The translations under genes were made by a program, and so were the position numbers. A DNA stretch of 64,000 nucleotides. Source: Streptomyces iakyrus (GTDB lineage Bacteria > Actinomycetota > Actinomycetes > Streptomycetales > Streptomycetaceae). The notes beneath the pieces are model-generated. The model worked only from the letters and a program-made list of their open reading frames with translations. It ran no database searches and was not told where the DNA came from. Positions 18,568 to 27,252 of this stretch are shown here, piece after piece (position 1 is the first letter of the stretch; the number at the start of each line of letters is the position of its first letter). The stretch covers positions 1 to 64,000 of the forward strand of contig NZ_JNXI01000019.1 in the NCBI RefSeq assembly GCF_000717055.1, read 5' to 3'.

Positions 18568-19527
18568 ATGCGCATTGTGGTTCTGGCAGGCGGCATCGGC
18601 GGTGCCCGGTTCCTGCGTGGTCTGAAGCGGGCCGTCCCGGACGCGGACATCACGGTCATCGGCAACACCGGGGACGACATCCACCTCTTCGGGCTGAAGG
18701 TCTGCCCGGACCTCGACACGGTGATGTACACGCTCGGCGGCGGCATCAACGAGGAGCAGGGCTGGGGGCGCGCCGACGAGACCTTCCACCTCAAGGAGGA
18801 GCTCGCGGCGTACGGCGTCGGGCCCGAGTGGTTCGGTCTCGGCGACCGGGACTTCGCCACCCACATCGTGCGGACGCAGATGATCGGCGCCGGATATCCG
18901 CTGAGCGCGGTGACGCAGGCGTTGTGCGACCGCTGGAAGCCGGGCGTCCGGCTGATCCCCATGTCCGACGACCGCGTCGAGACGCATGTGGCCGTCGAGA
19001 TCGACGGCGAGACCAAGGCGATCCACTTCCAGGAGTACTGGGTGCGGCTGCGCGCCTCGGTGCCCGCCCGGGCCGTCGTGCCGGTCGGCGCCGACCAGGC
19101 GAAGCCCGCGCCGGGCGTCCTGGAGGCCATCGCCGAGGCGGACGTGATCCTCTTCCCGCCGTCCAACCCGGTCGTGTCGATCGGCACGATCCTCGCCGTG
19201 CCGGGCATCCGGGAGGCGATCGCCGACGCCGGGGTGCCGGTCGTCGGCCTCTCCCCCATCGTCGGCGACGCGCCCGTGCGGGGCATGGCCGACAAGGTGC
19301 TCGCCGCCGTGGGCGTCGAGTCGACCGCGACGGCGGTGGCCGAGCACTACGGCTCGGGCCTGCTGGACGGCTGGCTCGTGGACTCGGTGGACGCCGCAGC
19401 GGTGGGCCGGGTCGAGGCGGCCGGGATCCGCTGCCGGGCCGTGCCGCTGATGATGAGCGACGCCGACGCGACCGCGCGGATGGCCCGGGAGGCACTGGCC
19501 CTGGCCGAGGAGGTGCGGGGGGCGTGA
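18568..19527 (+). CDS. fbiA: 2-phospho-L-lactate transferase (F420 biosynthesis)
   Basis: 319 residues, the FbiA/CofD family. It joins the activated phospho-lactate or phosphoenolpyruvate moiety to the deazaflavin Fo to make (dehydro)F420-0. Typical sequence: [16 protein letters not shown] at the N-terminus, then [32 protein letters not shown] and [14 protein letters not shown]. Its stop overlaps the fbiB GTG start by four bases (GTGA), so the pair is translationally coupled, as in other actinobacteria. Confidence 0.97.
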   Translation: MRIVVLAGGIGGARFLRGLKRAVPDADITVIGNTGDDIHLFGLKVCPDLDTVMYTLGGGINEEQGWGRADETFHLKEELAAYGVGPEWFGLGDRDFATHIVRTQMIGAGYPLSAVTQALCDRWKPGVRLIPMSDDRVETHVAVEIDGETKAIHFQEYWVRLRASVPARAVVPVGADQAKPAPGVLEAIAEADVILFPPSNPVVSIGTILAVPGIREAIADAGVPVVGLSPIVGDAPVRGMADKVLAAVGVESTATAVAEHYGSGLLDGWLVDSVDAAAVGRVEAAGIRCRAVPLMMSDADATARMAREALALAEEVRGA

Positions 19528-20843
19528 GCGGCGAGACGCAAGGAGCCGCCGGGTACCGGGTGTGGGCCCTGGGCGGGATACCGGAGGTCACGGCCGGGGA
19601 CGACCTGGCCAAGCTGATCGCGGGCGCCGAGCCCGGCCTGGCCGACGGGGACGTGCTGCTCGTCACCTCGAAGATCGTGTCCAAGGCGGAGGGCCGGGTC
19701 GTGCGGGCTGCCGACCGGGAGGCCGCGATCGACGCGGAGACGGTTCGCGTGGTGGCCCGGCGGGGCACCCTGCGGATCGTGGAGAACCGGCAGGGCCTGA
19801 TCATGGCCGCGGCCGGTGTCGACGCGTCCAACACCCCGTCCGGGACGGTGCTGTTGCTGCCCGAGGACCCGGACGCCTCCGCCCGTGCCATCCGTGACGG
19901 ACTGCGTGACGCCCTCGGCGTCGACGTCGGCGTCGTCGTCACCGACACCTTCGGCCGGCCCTGGCGCGCCGGGCTCACCGACGTCGCGATCGGGGCCGCC
20001 GGAGTGCGCGTGCTCGACGATCTGCGGGGCGGCACGGACACGTACGGCAATCCGCTCAGCGCCACCGTCGTCGCCACGGCCGACGAGCTCGCCGCCGCGG
20101 GCGACCTGGTCAAGGGCAAGGCCGCGGGGCGGCCCGTCGCGGTGGTGCGCGGGCTTCCGCACCTGGTGGCACAGGGCGGGGACGGCGAGGGAGCGCGGGC
20201 CATGGTCCGCGGCGCGCGAGACGACATGTTCCGCCTCGGCACCTCGGAGGCGGTCCGGCAGGCCGTGACCCAGCGGCGCACGGTCCGGTCCTTCACCGAC
20301 GAGCCCGTCGACGCGGGTGCCGTACGGCGGGCCGTGACCGCTGCGGTGACCGCCCCGGCGCCGCACCACACCACACCGTGGCGGTTCGTGCTGCTGGAGT
20401 CGGAGGAGTCGCGCACCCGGCTGCTCGACGCCATGCGGGACGCCTGGATCGCCGATCTGCGGCGGGACGGCAAGAGCGAGGAGTCCATCGCCAAGCGGGT
20501 CCGGCGCGGGGACGTGCTGCGCAACGCGCCCTACCTCGTCGTCCCCTGCCTGGTCATGGACGGCTCCCACACGTACGGCGACCCGCGGCGGGACGGCGCC
20601 GAGCGGGAGATGTTCGTGGTCGCCGCCGGCGCCGGGGTGCAGAACTTCCTGGTCGCGCTGGCCGGGGAGCGGCTGGGGTCGGCCTGGGTGTCGTCGACGA
20701 TGTTCTGCCGTGACGTGGTGCGCGAGGTGCTGGAGCTGCCCGCGGACTGGGACCCGATGGGGGCGGTGGCGGTCGGGCATCCGGCCGGGGAACCGCGGCC
20801 GCGGCCCGGGCGGGACGGGGAGGCGTTCATCGAGGTGCGGTGA
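19524..20843 (+). CDS. fbiB: Bifunctional F420-0:gamma-glutamyl ligase / nitroreductase-type reductase
   Basis: 439 residues. The N-terminal ~245 residues are CofE-like glutamyl ligase ([46 protein letters not shown]). The C-terminal ~190 are an FMN-binding nitroreductase-type domain ([55 protein letters not shown]). In mycobacteria the second domain reduces dehydro-F420 and helps tail elongation. GTG start overlapping the fbiA stop is chosen; upstream frame is non-coding. Together with fbiA the cell clearly makes F420. Confidence 0.96.
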   Translation: MSGETQGAAGYRVWALGGIPEVTAGDDLAKLIAGAEPGLADGDVLLVTSKIVSKAEGRVVRAADREAAIDAETVRVVARRGTLRIVENRQGLIMAAAGVDASNTPSGTVLLLPEDPDASARAIRDGLRDALGVDVGVVVTDTFGRPWRAGLTDVAIGAAGVRVLDDLRGGTDTYGNPLSATVVATADELAAAGDLVKGKAAGRPVAVVRGLPHLVAQGGDGEGARAMVRGARDDMFRLGTSEAVRQAVTQRRTVRSFTDEPVDAGAVRRAVTAAVTAPAPHHTTPWRFVLLESEESRTRLLDAMRDAWIADLRRDGKSEESIAKRVRRGDVLRNAPYLVVPCLVMDGSHTYGDPRRDGAEREMFVVAAGAGVQNFLVALAGERLGSAWVSSTMFCRDVVREVLELPADWDPMGAVAVGHPAGEPRPRPGRDGEAFIEVR

Positions 20844-20905
20844 CAGGTGCCGGGCGGCGCCTACGCTCGTAGGGCTGCTCCTTCAGGATCCCAGGGACGT
20901 CATTC

Positions 20906-21907
20906 ATGGCAGGACGGTTCGCTCAGCGGCCCACGCGTACCACGGTGCGCGGCGGGCATGTCGCCGTGCCCCCGGGCGTGCCGCGGCAGGCGACGGGGCC
21001 GGGGCGGGTACGCGCGTGGGCGCCGGACGGGCCGCTGGATCTCGGCCTGGTGCTCGGGCCGTTGCGGCGCGGGCCCGGCGACCCGACGTTCCGGGCGACG
21101 CCGGACGGGTCCGTGTGGCGGACCAGTCTCACTCCGGCCGGGCCCGGGACGCTGCGGGTGTGCGCGTACGGCGGTGGGGTGCGCGGGGAGGCCTGGGGGC
21201 CCGGGGCGGAGTGGCTGCTGGAGGGGCTGCCGGAGCTGCTCGGGGCCGCGGACGACCCGTCGGCGTTCGTGCCGCGGCACCGGCTGCTGGCGTCGGCCCG
21301 GCACCGGCGGCCGGGATTGCGGCTGACCCGGAGCGGGCTCGTGCTGGAGTCGTTGATCCCGTCGATCCTGGAGCAGAAGGTCACGACCGACGAGGCGTAC
21401 CGGGCGTGGCGGCTGCTGGTGCGGAAGTACGGGGAACCTGCGCCGGGCCCCGCGCCCGCGCGGATGTACGTGATGCCGGAGCCGCGGACGTGGGCGCTGA
21501 TTCCGTCGTGGGAGTGGCATCGGGCCGGGGTCGACAACAAGCGGGCGTCGACGATCCTGCGCGCCGTGCGGGTCGCCGCGCGGCTGGAGCAGGCGGTGGG
21601 GATGGAGCCCGGGGCGGCTCGGGCGCGGCTGGAACTGGTGCCGGGGGTCGGGCCGTGGACCTCCGCGGAGACGGTGCAGCGCAGTCACGGGGCGGCCGAC
21701 GAGGTGACGGTGGGGGATCTGCATCTGCCCGGGATCGTGGGGTGGGCGCTGGCCGGGGACCGGGATGCGGATGATACGGCGATGCTGGAGCTGCTGGAGC
21801 CGTATGCGGGGCAGCGGCATCGGGCGGCTCGGTTGATTCTGCTGAGCGGGAGGGTGCCGGCGCGGCGGGCGCCGAAGATGCCTCGGTGGGATATCGGGCG
21901 GTTGTAG
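20906..21907 (+). CDS. AlkA-like DNA-3-methyladenine glycosylase family protein
   Basis: 333 residues. The C-terminal half has a helix-hairpin-helix (ELVPGVGPWTSAETVQRSHG) followed by EVTVGDLHLPGIVGWALAG, in which the aspartate of GDLHLP sits where the catalytic Asp of AlkA-type glycosylases lies. A typical LIPSILEQKVTTDEAYRAWRLL helix region precedes it. The N-terminal ~120 residues are divergent. Expected role: removal of alkylated purines in base-excision repair. It has an AGGGACG ribosome site and ends in an unusual repeat-like intergenic element. Confidence 0.85.
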   Translation: MAGRFAQRPTRTTVRGGHVAVPPGVPRQATGPGRVRAWAPDGPLDLGLVLGPLRRGPGDPTFRATPDGSVWRTSLTPAGPGTLRVCAYGGGVRGEAWGPGAEWLLEGLPELLGAADDPSAFVPRHRLLASARHRRPGLRLTRSGLVLESLIPSILEQKVTTDEAYRAWRLLVRKYGEPAPGPAPARMYVMPEPRTWALIPSWEWHRAGVDNKRASTILRAVRVAARLEQAVGMEPGAARARLELVPGVGPWTSAETVQRSHGAADEVTVGDLHLPGIVGWALAGDRDADDTAMLELLEPYAGQRHRAARLILLSGRVPARRAPKMPRWDIGRL

Positions 21908-21986
21908 CGGGCGGTTGTGAACTGCCGGGCTCTGGTGCTCGGCGTTGGTGCCAAGGGCGGGTGGGTGCGCAGCTCGGCGCGACGAG

Positions 21987-22062
21987 GTGCCGCTGCGCCC
22001 ACCCTCCCCCGAGCTCTCGGCTTCGCTCGAGCAGGGGGGACCCCCATCGCCCCTAGCGGCAC
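21987..22062. repeat. Palindromic intergenic repeat between convergent genes
   Basis: Nested inverted repeats. Outer arms are GTGCCGCT (21987-21994) and AGCGGCAC (22055-22062). Inner arms are CCCCC/GGGGG around GAGCTCTCGGCTTCGCTCGAGC (21 to 22 bases, 22011-22032). The inner block looks like a dispersed Streptomyces intergenic element I have seen in many genomes. It lies between the convergent glycosylase and pyrophosphorylase genes, where it could act as a two-way terminator. Confidence 0.6.
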
Positions 22063-22088
22063 GCATGCCCGCAGCGGGAGCCCGTGTC

Positions 22089-23171
22089 CTACTGGTCCGA
22101 CGAGAAGCGGACCGCTCCTGCTGGGATGCGGGCGTCGCACCATATGCGGGCGCCCTCCAGGAGTTCGTTGTCGGGGCCGATCACCGCGCCGTCGCCTATG
22201 ACCGTGCCAGTGAGGACCGAGCGTTGGCCGACGCGGGCCCGGGTGCCGATGAGGGAGTCGGTGATGACCGCGCCCGGTTCGATGACCGCGCCGGGCAGGA
22301 TCGTGCTGCCGAAGATCCGCGCGCCCTCCGCGACGAATGCGCCCTCGCCCACCACCGTGCCGCCCGACAGCTTGGCGTCGGAGGCGACCCGGGCCGTCGG
22401 CAGGACCAGGCGGTCGCCGCAGCGGCCGGGCACGGCGGGCGACGGAGCCCGGCCCAGGACCAGGTCCGCCGAACCCCGGACGAAGGCCGCCGGGGTGCCG
22501 AGGTCCAGCCAGTACGTCGAGTCGACCATGCCCTGGAGGTGGGCACCGGCCGACAGCAGATGCGGGAAGGTCTCGCGTTCCACCGACACCGGCCTGCCGA
22601 GCGGGATGGAGTCGATGACCGAGCGGCGGAAGACGTAGGCCCCCGCGTTGATCTGGTCGGTGACGATCTCCTCGGGGGTCTGCGGCTTCTCCAGGAACGC
22701 CAGCACCCTGCCCGTGTCGTCGGTGGGGACCAGACCGTACGCGCGCGGGTCCGTGACCTTCGTCAGGTGCAGGGAGACGTCCGCGCCCGACGACGCGTGG
22801 GTGTCGACCAGGGCCCGGATGTCGAGGCCCGTCAGGATGTCCCCGTTGAAGATCAGGACCGGGTCGTCGGGGCCGGAGTGCAGCCGTGAGGCCACGTTGC
22901 GGATGGCGCCGCCCGTGCCGAGCGGCTCCTCCTCGGTGACGTACTCGAGGTGGAGCCCCAGCGCGGAGCCGTCACCGAAGTACGGCTCGAAGACTTCGGC
23001 CAGATAGGACGTGGCCAGGACGATGTGCTCGACGCCTGCCGCTCTCGCTCTCGCCAGCTGGTGCGTGAGGAAGGGCACCCCGGCCGCCGGGACCATGGGC
23101 TTGGGCGTGTGCACCGTGAGCGGGCGCAGCCGCGTGCCCTTGCCGCCGACCAGGAGGATCGCTTCTGTCAC
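22089..23171 (-). CDS. NDP-sugar pyrophosphorylase, probable mannose-1-phosphate guanylyltransferase
   Basis: 360 residues. The N-terminal nucleotidyltransferase domain shows ILLVGGKGTRLRPLTVHTPKPMVPAAG (signature loop GxGxRxxPxTxxxPKP) and PVLIFNGDILTGLD. The C-terminal ~110 residues are hexapeptide repeats of a left-handed beta helix (GTVVGEGAFVAEGARIFGSTILPGAVIEPGAVI). By context with manA and manB it most likely makes GDP-mannose from mannose-1-P; a glucose-1-P (UTP or dTTP) enzyme cannot be excluded from sequence. It is downstream of the PGRP gene on the same strand, 144 bases apart. Confidence 0.88.
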   Translation of the reverse strand: MTEAILLVGGKGTRLRPLTVHTPKPMVPAAGVPFLTHQLARARAAGVEHIVLATSYLAEVFEPYFGDGSALGLHLEYVTEEEPLGTGGAIRNVASRLHSGPDDPVLIFNGDILTGLDIRALVDTHASSGADVSLHLTKVTDPRAYGLVPTDDTGRVLAFLEKPQTPEEIVTDQINAGAYVFRRSVIDSIPLGRPVSVERETFPHLLSAGAHLQGMVDSTYWLDLGTPAAFVRGSADLVLGRAPSPAVPGRCGDRLVLPTARVASDAKLSGGTVVGEGAFVAEGARIFGSTILPGAVIEPGAVITDSLIGTRARVGQRSVLTGTVIGDGAVIGPDNELLEGARIWCDARIPAGAVRFSSDQ

Positions 23172-23315
23172 GTGTCGTCTCTGCTTCCTGCCGGGACCGG
23201 CCGAACTGTCTTTCGGCCGGTCAGTGTATGCAGACCGTTCCGTGGCGCCTTCGCTGGCCGTGCGGCATTACGTCCCATGTCCCCGCATGCCCCCCGACGG
23301 CGGTCGAACGTGTAC

Positions 23316-24770
23316 TCAGCGGCCCTGGTAGCGGGCCGCCTTGGAGCGGGCCGAGCCGAGCTTCCCGTAGAGCTTGCGTCCCGGGCACGCGGTCTTGAAA
23401 CCGTCCCGGTGCCCCGAGATCACGTTCAGCCGTACCTTCTTACCCTTCCGGTGGAGATTGCTGCCGGCCGACTTCAGGTACGTCTTCCCCTTCGGGTTCA
23501 TCCGGTACAGCCCCAGCTTCCAGGCGGTCAGCCGGGCGATGGCCTTGACCGCCGACTTCGACGGCTTCGTGGCACCGTACGACCCGAGGACGGCGATCCC
23601 CATGCTGTTGCTGTTGAAACCCAGGGTGTGCGCGCCGAGGACCGGTTTCGCCACGCCTCCGGCACGGCCCTCGTAGATCTTTCCGCACTTGTCGATGAGG
23701 AAGTTGTAGCCGATGTCCCGCCACCCCATGCTCTTGACGTGGTAGCGGTAGATACTGCGGATGAGTGACGGGACCTGCGAGCAGCGGTACTTGTTGCCGC
23801 TCGCCGTGTGGTGCACGAAGGCCGCCTTGACCTTCTTCGTGTACCGGAGGCCGCTCTCCCGCAACCCCTCGTTCGCCCCCCAGCCGCGCCGCGTGACGAT
23901 ACCCGGGCGCGGCCCGACGTACGGCTTGGCCTGCCGCTGCTGTTCCGTCAGCCCGCCGGGGTTGAGGGCGAGGTACTGCTGCTCGGTCCGGGTGCGGCTC
24001 AGTGCCGCGATCTCGGTGGCGCCGAGGGGGGCGAGGTCGGCGTTGGCGGCGGCGGCTTCGGTGAGGGCGGAGGTCTCGGCGTTCGGGGCGCCGGCGGTGC
24101 GGGGGCCTTCCTCCGCGCCGAGGGAGGTGGCGTCGTCCTCGCCGGGGTCGACGAGTTCGAGGCGGAGGCCGGAGGGCAACGGGGGTGCCGCGGGCAGACG
24201 GCGAGCGTCCCGGGACTGCTCCGCCGAGCGGTCGGGCTCGGAGCGGACCCGGAGTTCGACGCCGTCGGAGTCGCCCACCCACAGCGGGGCCGTGGCACCG
24301 CGGACGCGGCCCGAGGCCCGCTCGGGGGTGCCCGGGTCGGCGGCGTGGTCGGCGTGGGTCTCCACGTCCTGCCAGCCCGACCAGACGCCGGTGCCGGCGG
24401 CGCGGGTGCGGACCCGGACGCGGCCGTGCAGTTCGGCGTCCGGGTCGTCCCAGACGACGCCGAGGAGGGAGAAGTGACGTACGGCCCGGCGGGGCAGGCC
24501 CTGTTCGGCGGAGGAGGGGGCGGAGGGAGTGGCGCGGTCGCGGGTGAGGGGTTCGAGGGGGAGGGACTGGGTGCTGCCGGCCGGGGTCGTGGCCGAGGTC
24601 CCCGCGTGGGGCGCGGGTCTCGCCGTCGTCGCGGCTCCCGTGGCCGGCACCGGTCTCGCCGTCGCCGCGAGAGCGGGAGGGGTGAGGGGAAGGGCCAGAG
24701 CGGCCGCACAGGTGACACCGATCGAGGAAGCAAGGAATCCACGCATGCCCCTGATCTTGGACATAGTCAT
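23316..24770 (-). CDS. Secreted N-acetylmuramoyl-L-alanine amidase / PGRP-domain protein
   Basis: 484 residues with a signal peptide (ending near ALALPLTPPALAA) and an Ala/Pro/Thr-rich N-terminal part. A beta-rich ~120-residue segment follows, then a C-terminal amidase_2/PGRP domain from about residue 285. Zinc and catalytic residues are visible in KAAFVHHTASGN (His), VISGHRDGFKTACPG (His and Cys) and the GYNFLIDKCGKIYEGRAGG core. It should cut between MurNAc and L-Ala of peptidoglycan outside the cell. It is monocistronic or shares a transcript with the following pyrophosphorylase gene. No clear ribosome site precedes the ATG. Confidence 0.93.
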   Translation of the reverse strand: MTMSKIRGMRGFLASSIGVTCAAALALPLTPPALAATARPVPATGAATTARPAPHAGTSATTPAGSTQSLPLEPLTRDRATPSAPSSAEQGLPRRAVRHFSLLGVVWDDPDAELHGRVRVRTRAAGTGVWSGWQDVETHADHAADPGTPERASGRVRGATAPLWVGDSDGVELRVRSEPDRSAEQSRDARRLPAAPPLPSGLRLELVDPGEDDATSLGAEEGPRTAGAPNAETSALTEAAAANADLAPLGATEIAALSRTRTEQQYLALNPGGLTEQQRQAKPYVGPRPGIVTRRGWGANEGLRESGLRYTKKVKAAFVHHTASGNKYRCSQVPSLIRSIYRYHVKSMGWRDIGYNFLIDKCGKIYEGRAGGVAKPVLGAHTLGFNSNSMGIAVLGSYGATKPSKSAVKAIARLTAWKLGLYRMNPKGKTYLKSAGSNLHRKGKKVRLNVISGHRDGFKTACPGRKLYGKLGSARSKAARYQGR

Positions 24771-24895
24771 ACAAGTCTGTCCATTTGGGATGTGACGGGC
24801 CGTCGGCCGGGTTCGGCCGAACCGGTGGCGGATGCCCGGCGGGGCGGTGGCCGGGCCGCTGGGCGCAGGGGCGCGCGCCGCGTACGCTTGCGCGG

Positions 24896-25666
24896 ATGAA
24901 CGCCACCGATCGCACCCCCGCCGACCTGCTGGGTTCCGCGCTCGCCGCGGACCCGGGACGTCCCCTGGTGACCTTCTACGACGACGCCACGGGCGAACGT
25001 GTCGAACTGTCCGTGGCCACCTTCGCCAATTGGGTGGCGAAGACCGCCAACCTCCTCCAGGATGAGCTGTCCGTCGAGCCCGGCGACCGGGTGGCGCTGC
25101 TGCTGCCCGCGCACTGGCAGACGGCGGTGTGGCTGCTGGCGTGTGCGTCGGTGGGCGTCGTGGCGGACGTGTCCGGGGATGCCCGGGCGGCCGATGTCGT
25201 GGTGAGCGGCCCGGACCGGCTGGAGGAGGCCCGGGCCTGCTCCGGCGCGCGGATCGCGATGGCGCTGCGGCCGCTCGGCGGGCGGTTTCCGCAGGCGCCC
25301 GAGGGGTTCACCGACTACGCGGTGGAAGTCCCGGGGCAGGGCGACCGGTTCGTGCCGTACGCACCCGTGGATCCGGAGGGGCCCGCGCTGGTCGTGGCCG
25401 GGCGGGAGTTCAGCGGGGCCCAGGTGGTCGAGCGGGCCCGGGCCGAGGCGACGGCGCTGGGCCTGACCGGGCCGGGGTCGCGGATCCTGTCGGGGCTGCC
25501 GTACGACACGTGGGACGGGCTGAACGCGGGGCTGTACGGGCCCCTGGCCACGGGAGGCTCCGTGGTGCTGTGCCGGCATCTGGACCAGGCCGGGGACGGC
25601 GTGCTGGACAAGCGGGTGGAGAGCGAGCGGGTCACGACGATCGCCCGCGGCACCGCGGGCCGGTAG
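24896..25666 (+). CDS. TIGR03089 family protein (truncated acyl-adenylate-enzyme-like)
   Basis: 256 residues. It resembles only the N-terminal part of AMP-binding acyl-CoA synthetases (FYDDATGERVELSVATFANWVAKTANLLQDEL, then PGDRVALLLPAHWQTAVWLLACASVGVVAD) and lacks the ATP/AMP motifs and the C-terminal domain, so it is about half the length of a synthetase. TIGR03089 proteins are actinobacterial and often next to LCP genes, as here and, as I recall, in M. tuberculosis. A TACGCT seven bases before the ATG suggests leaderless transcription. Function unknown. Confidence 0.88.
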   Translation: MNATDRTPADLLGSALAADPGRPLVTFYDDATGERVELSVATFANWVAKTANLLQDELSVEPGDRVALLLPAHWQTAVWLLACASVGVVADVSGDARAADVVVSGPDRLEEARACSGARIAMALRPLGGRFPQAPEGFTDYAVEVPGQGDRFVPYAPVDPEGPALVVAGREFSGAQVVERARAEATALGLTGPGSRILSGLPYDTWDGLNAGLYGPLATGGSVVLCRHLDQAGDGVLDKRVESERVTTIARGTAGR

Positions 25667-25678
25667 CCGGGCCCTCTG

Positions 25679-25743
25679 CCGTACGGCCCCTCTCCCGTAC
25701 GACCCCTCTCCGGTACGCGCCCCTCCCCCGTACGGACCATCCC
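25679..25743. repeat. Four tandem 16-17 base units with a central GTAC
   Basis: Units begin at about 25679, 25695, 25711 and 25728, each of the form CcGTACGrCCCCTCtC. They lie in the gap upstream of the first LCP gene. Even spacing near one and a half helical turns, with a short palindrome in each unit, would fit a protein-binding array, but a simple tandem duplication is equally possible. Confidence 0.6.
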
Positions 25744-25829
25744 CACCCACCCCCCGCCCGCCATCCGCGTCATGGTCGTAGGAGCAGTGCGCGCGGGGCG
25801 TTCCTACGTCAGGAGGGGTGGTTGCTGCC

Positions 25830-27011
25830 GTGGGCTACAGGGTCGGTCCGGGCACGGGGGCGTCCGCCAGCGGGCGGGGGCTCGTGCGGCGGCGCCGGCG
25901 GCGGTGGGTGCGGATCACGGCGTTCGGGGTCACAGGTCTCCTCGTGGCCGCCGGGGGGATCGGCTGGGCCGTGTACGCGAAGCTCAGCGGGAACATCACC
26001 CCTGACGAGGCGGCCGCCGCCGAGCTCGCGCGCTACGACCGGGAGCGGCCCACCTCCCTGGTCAAGGACGCCCGCAACATCCTGCTGATCGGGTCGGACT
26101 CGCGCGAGGGGGGTGACAACGCCCGCTACGGGCGGGACTCCGGCACCGAGCGGTCCGACACCACGATCCTGCTGCACCTGTCCGCCGGCCGGGACAACGC
26201 CACCGCCGTCTCCATCCCCCGGGACCTGATGGTGAACCTGCCGGGCTGCCGGCGTCCGAACGGGTCCCGCAGCGCGCCCCGGTTCGCCATGTTCAACCAG
26301 GCCTTCCAGCTCGGCGGCTCGGCCTGCACCATCCGGACCGTGGAGAAGCTGACCGACATCCGCGTCGACCACCACGTCGTTGTCGACTTCCACGGCTTCA
26401 AGAAGATGGTCGACGCGGTCGACGGCGTCGAGGTGTGCCTGCGGCAGCCGATCGACGACCGGGCCGCCAAGCTGCGGCTGCCCGCCGGGCGCGTGACGCT
26501 CGACGGCGAGCAGGCCCTCGGCTACGTGCGCGCCCGCAAGACCCTGGGCGACGGCAGCGACACCGAGCGGATGGAGCGTCAGCAGCATTTCCTCGGGGCA
26601 CTCGTCAACAAGGTGCGCAGCAATGACGTCCTGCTGAATCCGGCGAAGCTGTATCCCGTGCTGGACGCCGCCACGTCGTCCCTCACCACCGACCCGGAAC
26701 TGGCGAGCTTGCGTGGTTTGTACGCACTCGTGCGCGGCCTGCGCGACATCCCCATGGAACAAGTGCAATTCCTGACCGTCCCCCGGGAGTCGTACGCCTA
26801 CGACGCCAATCGCGACCAACTCGTGGAGCCCGCGGCAAAGCGGCTGTTCGAGCGGCTGCGTACGGACACACCGGTGGTGGTGGAGGACAACGGCCCACGT
26901 GACGGGTCGTACGGGGATTCGCATCCGGGTCCCTTTCGCGATCCCGCCGTCACCGTTTCTCCTCCACCGACGTTTCGGGGGAACACGGCAGCCGAGGACA
27001 CCTGCGAGTAA
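25830..27011 (+). CDS. LCP family glycopolymer transferase (first of six)
   Basis: 393 residues: short basic cytosolic end (LVRRRRRRWVR), one membrane span (about 20-45), then an extracytoplasmic LCP domain. Family marks are NILLIGSDSREGG, SDTTILLHLSAGRDNATAVSIPRDLMV (IPRD) and LDGEQALGYVRARK. LCP enzymes transfer polyprenyl-pyrophosphate-linked polymers to peptidoglycan, binding the pyrophosphate through conserved Arg and Asp. No C-terminal LytR_C domain. The GTG at 25830 is preferred: the GTG at 25818 touches AGGAGGG with no spacing. The tail is Pro-rich. Confidence 0.93.
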   Translation: MGYRVGPGTGASASGRGLVRRRRRRWVRITAFGVTGLLVAAGGIGWAVYAKLSGNITPDEAAAAELARYDRERPTSLVKDARNILLIGSDSREGGDNARYGRDSGTERSDTTILLHLSAGRDNATAVSIPRDLMVNLPGCRRPNGSRSAPRFAMFNQAFQLGGSACTIRTVEKLTDIRVDHHVVVDFHGFKKMVDAVDGVEVCLRQPIDDRAAKLRLPAGRVTLDGEQALGYVRARKTLGDGSDTERMERQQHFLGALVNKVRSNDVLLNPAKLYPVLDAATSSLTTDPELASLRGLYALVRGLRDIPMEQVQFLTVPRESYAYDANRDQLVEPAAKRLFERLRTDTPVVVEDNGPRDGSYGDSHPGPFRDPAVTVSPPPTFRGNTAAEDTCE

Positions 27012-27059
27012 AGCGGGCACCAAGGCCGCTCCAAGGCAATGAGCCCCTCACCTTGGAAA

Positions 27060-27074
27060 TGGGCGAATTGCCCA
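27060..27074. promoter_or_regulatory. Conserved inverted repeat upstream of second LCP gene
   Basis: TGGGCGAATTGCCCA, perfect 5-base arms with 5-base centre. The same element with a 6-base centre recurs at 29037-29052, at a similar distance upstream of the third LCP gene, within upstream regions that are otherwise more diverged. Candidate operator. Confidence 0.5.
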
Positions 27075-27252
27075 GCTGTAGGGACGTGGAATGGGTCACC
27101 GTCGTCGCCCGGCGGCGAAAGGGGCGGTTAGTGTGAGCGATCCGGTGCGCCCGGCCCTGAGGGAAGGTCCCGAGGTCGCGCACTGTGTGACCGAGACCCG
27201 GGCGCCTTGGAGGGGAAGGCGCCGCGTGCCCCGACGGAGGAAACAGGCAACC

